From positions 1,116,001 through 1,180,000 of the forward strand of contig JASISA010000025.1 in assembly GCA_031771865.1 (NCBI GenBank): a stretch of 64,000 nucleotides of DNA, in the 5' to 3' direction. This DNA is from Nothophaeocryptopus gaeumannii (Eukaryota > Ascomycota > Dothideomycetes > Mycosphaerellales > Mycosphaerellaceae). The notes under the pieces were generated by a model, which searched no databases, was not told the origin of the DNA, and worked only from the letters and a program-made list of their open reading frames with translations. A program made the position numbers and the translations under genes. Positions 31,145-42,102 of the stretch are shown piece by piece; within the stretch, counting starts at the first letter, position 1; the number at the start of each line of letters is the position of its first letter.

Positions 31145-33232
31145 GGCGGGCATCCAGCGCAAGCCGGTTGACCCGGCTCAGTGTGGAACGCAGTGCAGCG
31201 ATGCGGCGGCGGCGGAGGTGGACTAAATGGTGTCGGTGGTGGTTGATTCTTGGACGTCCGGGTCGGGAAGCGGGTTGATAGATCCAAACCACTGGGTCGA
31301 GTTCGCTGTGCGGGCTGCAGTGAAGAATAGCAGTGTCGTCGGTGCGTCTGGCGGATGCGGCCTCTTCTTCGGTCAGGCCTTCGGTCAGGCTGGAGAGGGT
31401 GGATGTGGGTGCGGTGGGAGAGTGCGGGACCGTCGTGCTGAGTTGTGGAGAAGATCAGAAGGAAGCGAGTGGAGGTGATAGTAACGTTGTATGATCCGTG
31501 CCCTCGAGATTGGCTTTGGCAGATAGCGCCAGCATACTCTGGAGTACAGGTATGTGCAGTCTGAGCAAGGCCAGGTTGATTATTCGCGGGCGAGTCGCTC
31601 TTCAACCATTCACTCGCTACAATTCCAACAAGGACGGAAGAACCGCTAGTGTAATGCGACTCACACTAGCAGCTTGAGAAGCACCACCTCCAAAGACCCT
31701 ACCACTACCACGCTTTACCTTGGCGCTAGGTCGCGTTTAGAATGACTTGAATTAGCGCGTTTTGTCGCGCGAGTAGATGCCAAGGCCAGATTGATGCCAT
31801 GTGAGTTGGCACTCCAGCTGAACCCCGACCACGACGTCGATGCGCTGGACGGACATGCTTGGCTGGAAGTAAGCCACGATGTCCGCATTCTATGGATACC
31901 GGGCAACCGCTTATGCCGTGATGGCTCTCGGCTGATTGCATTCGCTCGCTTGACAACCCGCCCACAGCTGTGCCATGTTGGAGAGTATGCAGAGTGCTGG
32001 AGAAACATCGCGACACATCGCCGGCATTTGCCTATCTACACTTTCACATGCTTGCAATGCTGACGTTGACTGGCTCCAGCACCTCCTGCATTGACAGCCC
32101 ATCCTGGAATATCAAAATGGACACCACCATTCGGGATATTGACTGAACCGCTCCAGGCCGGAGAATCCTTACCTCATGAACTCAAACGTACATACACATG
32201 ACTTCCTCTCCTCGAACGGGGTTGGAGGAAGCTTACGAGAGGTCTGTCATCTTAACTGCCGTCTCCTCGTCTCTGAAAGCACTTCACCTCCTCAGACTCA
32301 ATCGTGGAATGCGGTTCGCGCACCTCAGGCCTGATACACTTTTGAACTGCCACGCCTCGCAGTCTGATTGGTGATTGAGACTGTTTAAAAAAAAACAATT
32401 ACAACGTCGAGACCACATACCGTAACGCAAGACGCTACAAACACTGAGCATCTCTGCACAACAGTCAAGCGCGGTGGTAGTCAGAGTCTTCCGGCTTGGT
32501 CAGATATTTCAACGGCATCACGCAAACGTCATGGGACAAGTCGGCAGCTGTTTCGGAGACCTTGGAACTTCTATCGCGCGGGACGTCGTCACCTTGGCTC
32601 AACCCGATCCATATCGAAGAGACTTGGTATTACCTCGATGTCCTTCTGCGCTGGACATTCGACGCTCTCGCTCTAAGCTGGTGCGCAATCCGGAACACGC
32701 GCCTGCGCGGTCGCGGAGGTCGAGCGCGACCTCTTCAAGAAAGTCTCGAAGATACTCGACAAGGGAATACTTTTACAGCTGAATATCTTGGCGTCGTTCG
32801 ATATTTCACAGAACTCAGGCGCCTCAAACCACTGATGAGTCTGAATGATGGCCTGGAATGAAGTGGAGGCAGGAATGTTCGCGCATCTGGCACACAGTAC
32901 AATTTGGAGCTACGATATCATACCATGTGCTTTACAATTACGGAACTTCTGCTAAGCAACTCCGCCGTCTTCCGACTCTCCTTCTCCTTAAAGACTTCAG
33001 GCACCTACGGCTTACTAACGTGCCAAGCACACGTACACCCTAGACTCGTTGTATTGAAACGCGCATCACGGAACTTCAAGGACTTGCTGTGACTTTCCGA
33101 TCCCCGTACGTTGGCTTGATCGACTACGCTGTTTGGGAGCTGATTATAGTGTTTGTGACCTAGTTGTCTTCACAACAGTGCGCTCTGACATAGCCCATTT
33201 TCTACAGGAATTGGCGCAGCACACGAAGTAGC
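31145..33232. other. Gene-poor region between SNF1 and MYND gene
   Basis: About 2.1 kb. The left part is the SNF1 promoter, with a 12-bp duplicated block at 31367-31390. A frame at 32496-32861 (plus, 121 aa) and one at 31791-32063 have no motif. Near 33190-33207 there is a good 3' splice signal (CTGAC branch site, then TTTCTACAG), so an upstream non-coding or coding exon of the next gene may lie here. Confidence 0.5.
31367..31390. repeat. 12-bp direct repeat, two copies
   Basis: CTTCGGTCAGGC occurs twice back to back, about 220 bp upstream of the SNF1 start codon. Confidence 0.8.
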
Positions 33233-34602
33233 ATGGCATCTGAACTTGAGCCTCTCATCGTCAAGACCACAAGCAACAATCGCGGTGAAGGGGACAACGA
33301 CTACTGTGACTTCGACCATTTCCGTCTGACCCCAGAACTCGCGGCAGCCACCGGAAACTACTGGGCTGCCTCGCCGATATCTGCTCTGCTCGGCGTGCCA
33401 GTGAAGGTGATCAATTGGCCAGAGGCAACTGGCACTTAATCAAGCAACTATGTGTCCGATCTTCTGTTCGTCGAGACCGACCTTGCAAGACCTACATTCG
33501 GTGTAGGTGCCAGCAGAACATTTCGCACAGATGTTCTCATTGCGAGGTGCGATGGACAGAGCTTGGTACCAGAGCACATCCAGTTTCTTGCAAGGTACGT
33601 TCATGATGCGACCTACGTGCTGAAAGGAAAGGAGTTCAAGGCAATGGAAGAGCGTGCGGCCAAGCAGAAGGTGCGCGAGAAGGTGATGTCTCGACTCAAT
33701 CCCCAGGACTTTGCCAAGACGTTCAACAAGCACAAAGCTGAGCGACTTGCTGCAGGCGAGGACATCTGGGAAGTCGTCGAGTGTCCAGTGAAGTCGCTCG
33801 AACTGAATACGCAAAAGTGCTGCGCGACTTGCGGAGCTGCACCTGGTGACGAAAAGCCTTTGCTGGTGTGCAGCAAATGCAAAGCCCGATATTACTGCAA
33901 CCGAGAATGTCAGACCAAAGACTGGAAGCAACACAAGAAGAGCTGCGGCAAGAAGATAGCTCCCGACCATCGAGTGCCGTGTGTATTCACATCGCCAGGG
34001 GCGTTTCAGAATGGTGCGAAAGCAGTGGGCCACACAGAGGGTACATTTTCAAACTACATGGTGTGCTCCCGCAAATCGTCGTGCTGATCAATGGCACAGG
34101 CACCTACCCAAAACACCTCATCAACGGCCCAAACGTCATCCCATCAAAAGTCTCCGAACTCCTGGGAAGTCCCCTTCTCATCATCAAGAATCCCATCAAG
34201 AAACCAGACATCCTAGACTTCACCCAAAAAGACTCCCACGTCTCCGCGCAACGAGAACACTCCCACGCCTCCGAGCTCGCGATAGAAACCAACCCACAGT
34301 CTCCACGCTTCTGCCTCCCCGCCGAGACGATCGCCGGCGACGTCGCCTTCGTGCGCAAAGACGGCAAACACTTGGATTGGCGGCTGGTGGAGTACATGGC
34401 CATGTACATTGACATCGAGCTTCGCTATCGTGTTCACGGTCTTGTCGATCCAAATCCGGGAATGAGCTTGCAGGAGAGCGCTGTGGCGAGTATGGAGAAG
34501 AACGCGTTTAGGGGGACGTTTGAGAAGGCAAGGGAGATGTTGGCGGGGGGTAGTTGGGCTACGGAGGCTTGGAAGGAGGAGGTTGGGAAAGAGTTTTTCT
34601 AA
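33233..34602 (+). pseudogene. MYND zinc-finger protein gene with in-frame stop
   Basis: The reading frame from ATG 33233 encodes an opening segment (MASELEPLIVKTTSNN, ending in VKVINWPEATGT), then meets TAA at 33437-33439, codon 69. The same frame continues at once for another 178 codons to an intron at 33979-34037 (GTGTGT donor, CACACAG acceptor). It then runs to a stop at 34602. Ignoring the TAA, the product would be about 435 aa. The centre has a complete MYND finger around 33817-33950: CATC, CSKC, YYC, REC, then H and C with standard spacing; MYND fingers bind proline-rich partners. The part after the intron (FKLHGVLPQIVVLINGTG and onward) is well composed and probably folded. No GT-AG intron of normal size removes the TAA and keeps frame. 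So this is either a recent nonsense mutation, a sequence error, or a gene whose true start is further downstream. A 3' splice signal at 33207 hints at an extra upstream exon. Confidence 0.6.
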
Positions 34603-36386
34603 TAGGCCGAGTCTTTTCATCAATCAATCTTGGACGAGCCGATCCTAACAACAAAGCTCTCTGGCCAGCCACAGCTTCGAAGAGTCCTCACCGAGAAAAT
34701 GATGCCGGTTGGAGTTGTACGTGCATCGTACCTAGATAATCGGAGGAGTGACCTTCGAGAGAGGAGGTCAAAGCCGGGAGACTAGCTTACCACGGACCAG
34801 AAGAAAGCCCAAGAGACGCTTCGAAAGTCTTGCGATAAGGCGGTCCAATTGGAAGGCCTAGATATTGCTGCCAGGCGGCAATCAGGGCTGGTGGCGGGAA
34901 TCTAGCTGCATGTGTATCAGCAATGGGTGGCTGATTGATCCGCTTGACTAGGACCTTCCTCAACATGTTCTCAGACTTCTGTACGACAGTACATCTCGTC
35001 GACCGCGACTCCGAAAGCGTATTGTCTATCGAAATGATGAAGTCATTTACGAGAGACTGCTCAAAGCCGCGGTGACCTTTTGCATACAGGCCCTCTCAGT
35101 CAATCAACGCATAACGTTGTGCTGATCTCAACCTTCTTCGGTCCTTCAAAGCACTTCGTCAGTTAGTTTCAAAGTTGATCGAGCAGGGCATATCCTTTGC
35201 CCTTATACCAGATTCTTCCTCGTGGAACGTGCTTCGCGATTCGACGATGTGCCTCTTGAACAGCACAAGAATTGGAGTTGCCTTTCAATCTTGGTCCACG
35301 CGCTGCTTCATGGGCTCCTCAGCCGGCACGCTACCAAACCGCTCACAATCTACTCGGAACGTGCCGAGGCTGATCAGGCGTTGAAGACCTGGAGGAGAGA
35401 ATGTCAGCAGGTGTGAGGGGATTGAAGCGGAAGCTTTTGATCACTCACCTGTCCACAGCTATCGTTGACGCCGCTGTCGAGATGATGCTGAGGACAATGG
35501 CTCGGAATGCTCCTCGTGGTGGTGAAGACGGAAGTGGCAAGGTAGGTCGGTCAAACCCAGTCGTCCGCATACACGACCTTGCGCTGCTTGTCGGATTGGA
35601 AGTTGCGACCCTTCCCGTCGTGTGAACCTCTCGACGTTGGGGCGGCGGCGACGAGTCGCCACGATTAAGAGCGGGATCCGGCATCCTTAATGCCCTCGGG
35701 TAGCACCTTCTCCGCCTTCTATTGCTTCTCAGTCGCCAGACGGTCACGAGACCCTTCTTCAGACCGAGCTACATATATTGAGAACCTACCAGCAATCAAC
35801 CCATCAATCAAGCTCGTCACTTCTCACTAGCCTACTACAAGATTATATCTCAAAGGTATCTCATTCTCTACGCCAGGTACGATGCTCGCGACGTCGGATC
35901 TCGGAGATCTGGTCTGAGTAATGGGTTCTGAGAGGTAAACGCGAGAACTTGGTCCTCTTTAGCCTAGTTAGTCATAGGTCTCTCCGTCTTCAGGCTGAGG
36001 ACTATGCTTCTGAGATCGCAGCTGGTATGGGTTGCCGAACTGTGCGGCGAAGAGAAAGGCGAATCCGGGCTAGAGAAGGCCCAGAAGCTCCTCACTCGAT
36101 CGTTATGAACGTGCCCAGTAGCGTTATCCGCAGCATTGGAGATCAAGACGTTCATCTGAAATTCATCTCGGGCGGCCTTGCCGACTTCGTTCTGAACTTC
36201 GTCGTTGAGGACTCGGAGGATGTTCAGCCTCTGTTCGACATGATCTGCCAGAATCGTGAGATGCGAGCGGCTGGCTTAAGCGTTGGAGCCTCAAACTGAG
36301 TGAGCATTGGATGCCAAGCTTGTCATGTGAAACTTGGGGGATTCTAGCGGAGATTTGTGGCTCAATATAGCCGCGGGTTGATGTAC
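34603..36386. other. Intergenic between MYND and RING genes
   Basis: About 1.8 kb. Both strands are open across about 35950-36300: a plus frame of 116 aa (ending ADFVLNFVVEDSEDVQPLFD) and a minus frame whose translation looks helical (VEQRLNILRVLNDEVQNEVG). Neither has a recognisable domain or a convincing start, so I do not call a gene, but a relic or small gene is possible here. Confidence 0.45.
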
Positions 36387-37925
36387 TTACGAAACTTCCT
36401 CGTCGTCCTCAGGAGCTCTCCATGCGCTGCAGTAGTATCGCCTAACGCTCCCGTGCAATCCAGCCCCCGAGCGACAGGTACAACGCCGCTGCTTCATGAA
36501 CGCTAGGAGTCTATTGATCATGCGGTCCAGAAACTCCAAGAAGCCCGGTCGAAATAGAAGCTTCTCGTATCGAATGTCCCGTCGAAGGAACTCAATTTCA
36601 ATGAATGGATACCAGCCGCTCATGCCGGAAGAAAGGAAAGCTTCTCCGAACGCTAGGTGGATCTCCCTCTTGAGCTCTTCGTGTAACTGCCCAAGCTGGC
36701 CTTCGACACCCATATGCGTCAGCAGACTGTGCACGACGGCTTGATCAGCGATCTTGAACTCCTTCGTGAACACTGGGTTCTGGGATTTGAAAGTAGAAAG
36801 ATGCGGCTCTTGCTCTGCTTCTCTCACCAAGTGTCTCCATGCGTCGAGGAAAGCAGGGACGATCCGTACCTGGGTTTGGTCAGTTGGTGAGACAAGCTCA
36901 GTATCCAAGTCAGCGCATGACCGCTCGTGATTCTCCCAGTGGTTGTACTCATCACCGGCATGGTAGATACCATCCTGATCTACGCCCGCGTCAATCATAT
37001 CCCGTGCCTCGTCACTCCACATATCCCCTCGACAGTTCGGACAACTCACATCTTTCACACCTGCTTCCTGGATCCAATGCTTGAGACAAGCCCGGCAATA
37101 CAAATGGTTGCAGTCAGTGACCACCGATCGCGTCTCCTCATTGTCGAAGGTCTCCTGGCAGATCGTACATTGACTCTCCTCGCTCCTCTCAACGTCAGCT
37201 TCGCTCGCATCAGCAATATGCCCAACCGCAAGATCAATATCCACACCATCGCTCTCGCGCCAGTCATTCTTATATTCTGGGTACTCGTGACCTTGTCTCT
37301 CAAACTGCAACCTCACATGTCTTACAGCGCGATCTGAGATGCCGAAGATCAGGTCTTTCATGTTCTTGTACCACAGATCTGGCAGTTCAAGGTCCAGGAA
37401 ATGCCTCACCAACATTGTATAGTTTCCCGAATTAGTGGCTGCTCGTGGACGGATATACGGCCGTCCTTGGTCTACTGCAAAACGGAACTTTGTTTGACGA
37501 CGGATACGGAGGGTGAGCTGATCTTTGGGCAGATGAGGAATGTCGTCGCGTCTAGCGCAGACACAAAACTGCAAGGAAGTGCGGCCGGCGCAGATACCTA
37601 GTGCCCACATATCTCGCTGGAGGGTCTTCTCCGGAGTGAGGACGTTGTCCGCCGAGTAGAAGAGTTCTGCTTGCCGTGGTTGCGTGGCAGTGACGCATGT
37701 GAAGCTTGATTCCTGGAGCGTTTCGCGGCCGGCATGTCCGACGACAGCTGGGTTATTGACCAGAGGCTGTGGCTCGTAGCGATTCGCCATGTTGTACGGC
37801 TCCTGTGTGAGTGGGACCTCATCAGGATGAGCAAGGTTGAAACGAGGATATTGGAAGTCGAAGAGATGGTGCAGCTCGAAGGTGCTCGCTGGTTGATTGA
37901 CTGGACTGTCGTAGTCGGAGCTCAT
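36387..37925 (-). CDS. RING-HC finger protein, putative E3 ubiquitin ligase
   Basis: A single exon encodes 512 aa from ATG 37925. The only domain I recognise is a C3HC4 RING: C253, C256, C272, H274, C277, C280, C295, C298 (CTIC, DCNHLYCRAC, CPNC). RING domains of this type recruit E2 enzymes and so suggest E3 ubiquitin-ligase activity. The N-terminal 240 residues contain an aromatic/charged region (LFDFQYPRFN, VRHFLDLELPDLWYKNMKDL) that I cannot place. The C-terminal 200 residues are probably helical, and the tail has a cluster CTCRSGAGLHG. There is no transmembrane segment. The architecture resembles the lineage-restricted RING proteins common in plant-associated Dothideomycetes, where substrates are unknown. 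The gene seems intact. Confidence 0.85.
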   Translation of the reverse strand: MSSDYDSPVNQPASTFELHHLFDFQYPRFNLAHPDEVPLTQEPYNMANRYEPQPLVNNPAVVGHAGRETLQESSFTCVTATQPRQAELFYSADNVLTPEKTLQRDMWALGICAGRTSLQFCVCARRDDIPHLPKDQLTLRIRRQTKFRFAVDQGRPYIRPRAATNSGNYTMLVRHFLDLELPDLWYKNMKDLIFGISDRAVRHVRLQFERQGHEYPEYKNDWRESDGVDIDLAVGHIADASEADVERSEESQCTICQETFDNEETRSVVTDCNHLYCRACLKHWIQEAGVKDVSCPNCRGDMWSDEARDMIDAGVDQDGIYHAGDEYNHWENHERSCADLDTELVSPTDQTQVRIVPAFLDAWRHLVREAEQEPHLSTFKSQNPVFTKEFKIADQAVVHSLLTHMGVEGQLGQLHEELKREIHLAFGEAFLSSGMSGWYPFIEIEFLRRDIRYEKLLFRPGFLEFLDRMINRLLAFMKQRRCTCRSGAGLHGSVRRYYCSAWRAPEDDEEVS

Positions 37926-38676
37926 GGTGCTTGTGCCTGGTGATGCTGATTACCTACCCTAAGGTAGTTACGATTGGATTACTAGGAATTTTGGCACCAA
38001 CGTCGATTGCCAGAGAGATCGTATCTTTTCAAGAGGTCAATGTGAGGTGAATCTGGAAGGAAAGAGACGATGGTATGCAAAGAGACTGATAAGAGATGAA
38101 GGGTGAGACAGAGTACAAAGAGGTTTCAGGCCGACAATATGCTTGTGTCTTGAACTCCTTGGTCTTGATTTGATGTCTCTGAGCTGCGTCGACAAGGTCA
38201 GTTCGTACGAATCGTATTGGATTTGACGTAATTGAAGATGATAACTGAGGATTGAATGTGGCTGCACGTAATGAAAAATCGAAATAGCAAAGGTAAAATG
38301 CTCAATACAAACATACCTCCAAGCTTTAGTGTCTCAATGCGTGTCCGTACAGACAAGGTCCTGTCTCGCAAAGCTTGGGTGAAGGGCGGTTTGGAGCCCG
38401 CTCGATGGCTCTTACAGACAAGTGAATGAGTGCTCGCATAAGCCCAAGGGATGTCTGTGATGTACATTAGCATTACAGTAACTATGTCCGGCCGTGTCAC
38501 TTCGCTGTTCTCGTCCCATGCTGCTTCTGCGTCCCATGCTGCTTCTGCGTCCAGACGAATGATGTCGGGTATCTCGGCGACCATAATCAGCAGTCCAAAG
38601 CACGCTCGCTGCATAACTCCCAATCCAATCTGAACCATTCCCAAAACTCCACGCTCTTCACACACAATGAACACTC
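37926..38676. other. Intergenic, RING gene promoter
   Basis: 751 bp between the RING gene start and the Rab gene stop. Contains an 18-bp direct repeat at 38512-38552. No gene recognised. Confidence 0.6.
38512..38552. repeat. 18-bp direct repeat, two copies plus remnant
   Basis: CGTCCCATGCTGCTTCTG is present twice in tandem at 38512-38529 and 38530-38547, followed by the first bases of a third copy. It lies about 125 bp downstream of the Rab gene stop. Confidence 0.85.
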
Positions 38677-39768
38677 TCAACAACACTTTCCACCCCCTCC
38701 ACCACTACTCCTAGGTCTTCCAACCTTAAACACGCTGCCCCAATTCCCTTTTCTCCTTCTCCTCCTCATACTGCCACCATATCCACCATACCCATCACTC
38801 GTCAGCCCACCGCTCTTGATACTCGATCCTCCATCATCATCATACCTATAGTAATCCGCATCTCCATACTGTATCCCGCTCATCGGATCATCGGGATCAA
38901 TCTCTCCCAGCTCAATTTTCGTCAAGATGATCCTCGCGAGCTTGTTGAAGACTTCTTCCACGTTGTCTCCGGACAAGGCGGAGACCTCCATGGCGGCAGG
39001 TATCCGCATCTGACTTGCCCAGTTGCCTGCTGTGCTCGCTGCCACACCTCTCGACGGACTCTCACCCGCCAGCGTAGCTCTTTGTTGACTCCCCAAACTC
39101 GGTCCGATCGTCCCAGTCCGGCTGGAGATACTCCCCTGCCCAACACTCGTCCCAAAGGCCGTATCATCATCTAACAAACTTGTACTACTGGTCCCTCCTC
39201 CCACCCTACTACTTTGCTGTTGTTCCTGGTGCACCTCTTGCGCGAGTTCCGGCTGCTCAACCAAATCCCTCTTGTTCCCCACCAATGCACACGTCAATTG
39301 CGGACTTCCCAAGGACCTAGCATCTTGCAAAAAACTCCCCAACCCTCGAAAACTCTCCCCATTCGTCACATCATAAACCAAAACCGCACCCGCAGCGCCC
39401 CTATAGTAACTCCTACTCACACTTCTAAACCTCTCCGTGCCCGCCGTATCCCACAATTGAAGTTTGATCCTTTTCCTCCGTCCCCCACCACTCCTCTCAT
39501 CCCCCACCTTAATAATCTTACTCGCGAATTCGACACCGATCGTTTGAGAGGATAATATGCGCCACTCATTTTTGACAAAACGATGTAAGAGGCAGGATTT
39601 CCCGCAGCCTGAGGGGCCTAGGAGGATGATTTTGGCGAGGTAGTCGTACATGGAGGCCATTTCTTGGCCGGGCTGCTGGCCAGAGGAAGAGGTAGGGACA
39701 TCGCGGGCGGCGGAGGTGGATGTGCCGGTTGTGGAGGAGAGGGTTGAGGTGCGTCGTTGGCGGGGCAT
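38677..39768 (-). CDS. Rab-family small GTPase with loop insertion
   Basis: Membrane-trafficking GTPase, closest in feel to the Rab4/Rab14/Ypt4 group. A single exon from ATG 39768 encodes 363 aa, far longer than the usual 200-220. The extra length comes from a 40-residue S/T-rich N-terminus, an insertion of about 60 residues between G4 and G5, and a long C-terminal tail. G motifs: P-loop GPSGCGKS at 51-58 (many Rabs have GDSGVGKS), switch I threonine in SQTIGVEF (T76), WDTAGTERFRS at 106-116, NKRD at 165-168, and SAL at 263-265. The catalytic Gln after DTAG is replaced: the motif reads DTAG-T-E, where most Rabs have DTAGQE. The tail ends KCC, a double-cysteine prenylation signal. Missing the glutamine could slow intrinsic GTP hydrolysis; Rab-like proteins with this change exist. 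Family secure, subfamily uncertain. Confidence 0.88.
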   Translation of the reverse strand: MPRQRRTSTLSSTTGTSTSAARDVPTSSSGQQPGQEMASMYDYLAKIILLGPSGCGKSCLLHRFVKNEWRILSSQTIGVEFASKIIKVGDERSGGGRRKRIKLQLWDTAGTERFRSVSRSYYRGAAGAVLVYDVTNGESFRGLGSFLQDARSLGSPQLTCALVGNKRDLVEQPELAQEVHQEQQQSSRVGGGTSSTSLLDDDTAFGTSVGQGSISSRTGTIGPSLGSQQRATLAGESPSRGVAASTAGNWASQMRIPAAMEVSALSGDNVEEVFNKLARIILTKIELGEIDPDDPMSGIQYGDADYYRYDDDGGSSIKSGGLTSDGYGGYGGSMRRRRRKGNWGSVFKVGRPRSSGGGGGKCC

Positions 39769-40305
39769 TGTGTGAATCGGGGGTCTGCTTGCAAGATTGT
39801 GTATGGTTGTGTGTAGGTGCAGAATGCGAAACGGGCTAGAGTGGTGTTCTGTGCTGCCGGAGCTGTCGCTATCGTTCGTGAATGGGATGCGCGCTATGTC
39901 TCGATTATAGTCTGATGCAAACTCATCATCCTAGGCAATGCACTCGTGTTCCTAGGCCTGTGTTGCCTGTGATGCTGTCACATGCGGTTCTGGATGGCAG
40001 CTTCCGATAAGCCGTTGTGGCATGTGAAGGTGTGATAGGTCTAGAGAGAAAGTCACGTCACGCTGGGCTTGGCGCGGATTTAAGCGAGTGTCACATGAAG
40101 ACCACCATGGTGGGACCATACAGAAGTCAAAGATTACGAAGAAAGTGACTCACAGGGAAAACCATCCTTAACAAAAATGTGTGTATGTACAGTATCCACG
40201 CTCAATGCAAAGTTCGCCATGCAAATGCTGTAGACGCTTCCCAGGACATCCAAAAGCCAACTCCAACGCTAGGATGCAAAGTGCTTCTATCTGAATCTTT
40301 CCATA
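39769..40305. other. Intergenic, Rab gene promoter
   Basis: 537 bp between the start of the Rab gene and the stop of the esterase gene, both on the minus strand. No gene or clear element seen. Confidence 0.6.
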
Positions 40306-42102
40306 TTAACTCATCGCTGCGTCCGGCAGGTGCAGACTTGGCAGCGGCATTTCCGTCTTCATACCCATCGTCATACCATCGCGAGGAGATGGCATGCTTT
40401 TCGAGGATACGACAGAGAGCTTCCGAGTAAGCGCTCTAATTGCTTCTGGACTCGCTGCTGCCTTCTCATCCTCAATCGATATCTGAATCCATTTGCGGAT
40501 CTCGCCACTCTGGTCTAGTATCTCTGGATCGTCTCCGCCTGCGATCTCGATACCAGCTTCGCGAAGGACTTGAGCTTCCGCGCGGGTGTTCAAAGCCATG
40601 ATGTACTCCGGCTCCTGTGCCTTCGTCACACGCTTTGCAATCCACGGGAAGAGTAGACCGAAGTCCGACTGGTTGAAGTGCTGACTCTGCTTGACGAAGA
40701 ACAAGTGAGTACCTTCTCGTGTTCGCCGCCCGCGGTTCGAGGACGTCGATGGTTGGATGGAGACCCGACTCTTTTGTGCAGATGTAGCCAACGAGGGCGT
40801 GCTGAGTCCACTAGCTCTGCTTCGCTTTCGTGAAAGCAAGTTAAGCGGTGATCGCGACATCTCTGAAGCGTAACCAGAATCCCGTGAAGGTGATTCGCCC
40901 CGCAGTCGAGCCCAGTCTGGAAGGAGCTTTCCTTCACCACGCGAAAGACGAGGAGCAGTTGACGGTCGCCTAGACACTGAAGGAGCTGCAACAATGTGCT
41001 TGGTGATTCTGAGGTTGTCTTCCCAATTGTAGAAGGCCTCGGACAAGATCGAGATCACGTTAGAGCCATTAGGGCCTCCCATGGCATATGTGGGTAGGGG
41101 CTTGTCCCACAAGTACGCCTGACCAGGAGACTTGAAGGGTAGACACCACATGTCCAGCAAGATCATGGGTGACTCCGGCATGATCTGAGGCAAGATCGCA
41201 GCATCCGGGTTGGGAGAAATCAGTGGCTTATCAGCTGCCGTGGGTCTCTCCTTGTGGTAGAAGATCTCTTTGAGGAGCTGAACAGTGGTACATGCGCCGA
41301 ACGAGTGGCCAGCCCAAGTGACCTTTCCCGCTCGGTGGATATCCAACATGCCATCGAACTGCCATAGCACTTCCACTCGCTCTTTCCGCTTGGTCGAGGC
41401 ATTGATGTCCAGATTCTCCAATCTTTGGCCAGCGTCGATTTTCATGAGTGCCTCGTATGCCATACTGATCTCCCACACTCGTATCCGTAGCTGCTGGTCT
41501 CTTCCCTGATATACTTCGGGACTCGGCTCGTGGCTGATTTTGTTGGGTTTGACGATATGCGCCTCAGTGTTGCTGGTTGCGCGGACGTACTGGATGGGAC
41601 TGCTGCCGTCTCTGTGATCCAAGGCGATGACAATCATGCCGTTGCTTGCTAGATCTCCACATACGTAGCTGTATGCATTTCTGCTGCCTGCCAGACCATG
41701 GCTAAAGACTGTCACAGGCCATCTCCCGTTGCTGGTGGGTGGGTCTAGGAGTTTCGCGTTGCGCTGAGCGGGAAGCGTGATCCAGTATAGCTGTTGGGGC
41801 ATGTATGATATCAGGTTGCACATGCGCGGACTTTGGACTCCGATGAAATTTGCAAAGGCCTTCATGGTCGCGCGCTGCGGCTGAGGTATCCATCGGACTG
41901 GGCGGCTCGCGTCGTCGGGAGTTGGCTTGACGCAAGGGTAGAATATTCGGAAGGATATCGTAGGTGCGGCACCCTCTGGCGCGTCGGCGGGTGATGGCAG
42001 GTCGGCGGCGGGTATTTCGACATCGACAGTGCCTACGTCGTATGGTCCATGGTAGTCGGGGAACTTTACTATAGGGTTCCACCCCGTGAGCCAGGACGCC
42101 AT
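40306..42102 (-). CDS. Platelet-activating-factor acetylhydrolase-like esterase
   Basis: Alpha/beta-hydrolase of the plasma PAF-acetylhydrolase / PLA2 group VII family, which removes short or oxidised acyl chains from phospholipids. A single exon encodes 598 aa from ATG 42102. Landmarks: N-terminal FPDYHGPYDVGTVDVEIP, FRIFYPC, oxyanion-hole segment VFSHGLAGSRN near 132-142, DHRDGSSP, and nucleophile S267 in the GHSFGA elbow. The likely acid is D317 in ILLDMWCLPF and the likely histidine is H475 in SQHFNQSDF. Between Asp and His there is an unusual insertion of about 95 residues (about 370-465) rich in S, R and P, absent from the animal enzymes. No signal peptide is visible, so the protein is probably intracellular. 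The catalytic triad is complete. Natural substrate is not determined by the sequence. Confidence 0.9.
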   Translation of the reverse strand: MASWLTGWNPIVKFPDYHGPYDVGTVDVEIPAADLPSPADAPEGAAPTISFRIFYPCVKPTPDDASRPVRWIPQPQRATMKAFANFIGVQSPRMCNLISYMPQQLYWITLPAQRNAKLLDPPTSNGRWPVTVFSHGLAGSRNAYSYVCGDLASNGMIVIALDHRDGSSPIQYVRATSNTEAHIVKPNKISHEPSPEVYQGRDQQLRIRVWEISMAYEALMKIDAGQRLENLDINASTKRKERVEVLWQFDGMLDIHRAGKVTWAGHSFGACTTVQLLKEIFYHKERPTAADKPLISPNPDAAILPQIMPESPMILLDMWCLPFKSPGQAYLWDKPLPTYAMGGPNGSNVISILSEAFYNWEDNLRITKHIVAAPSVSRRPSTAPRLSRGEGKLLPDWARLRGESPSRDSGYASEMSRSPLNLLSRKRSRASGLSTPSLATSAQKSRVSIQPSTSSNRGRRTREGTHLFFVKQSQHFNQSDFGLLFPWIAKRVTKAQEPEYIMALNTRAEAQVLREAGIEIAGGDDPEILDQSGEIRKWIQISIEDEKAAASPEAIRALTRKLSVVSSKSMPSPRDGMTMGMKTEMPLPSLHLPDAAMS

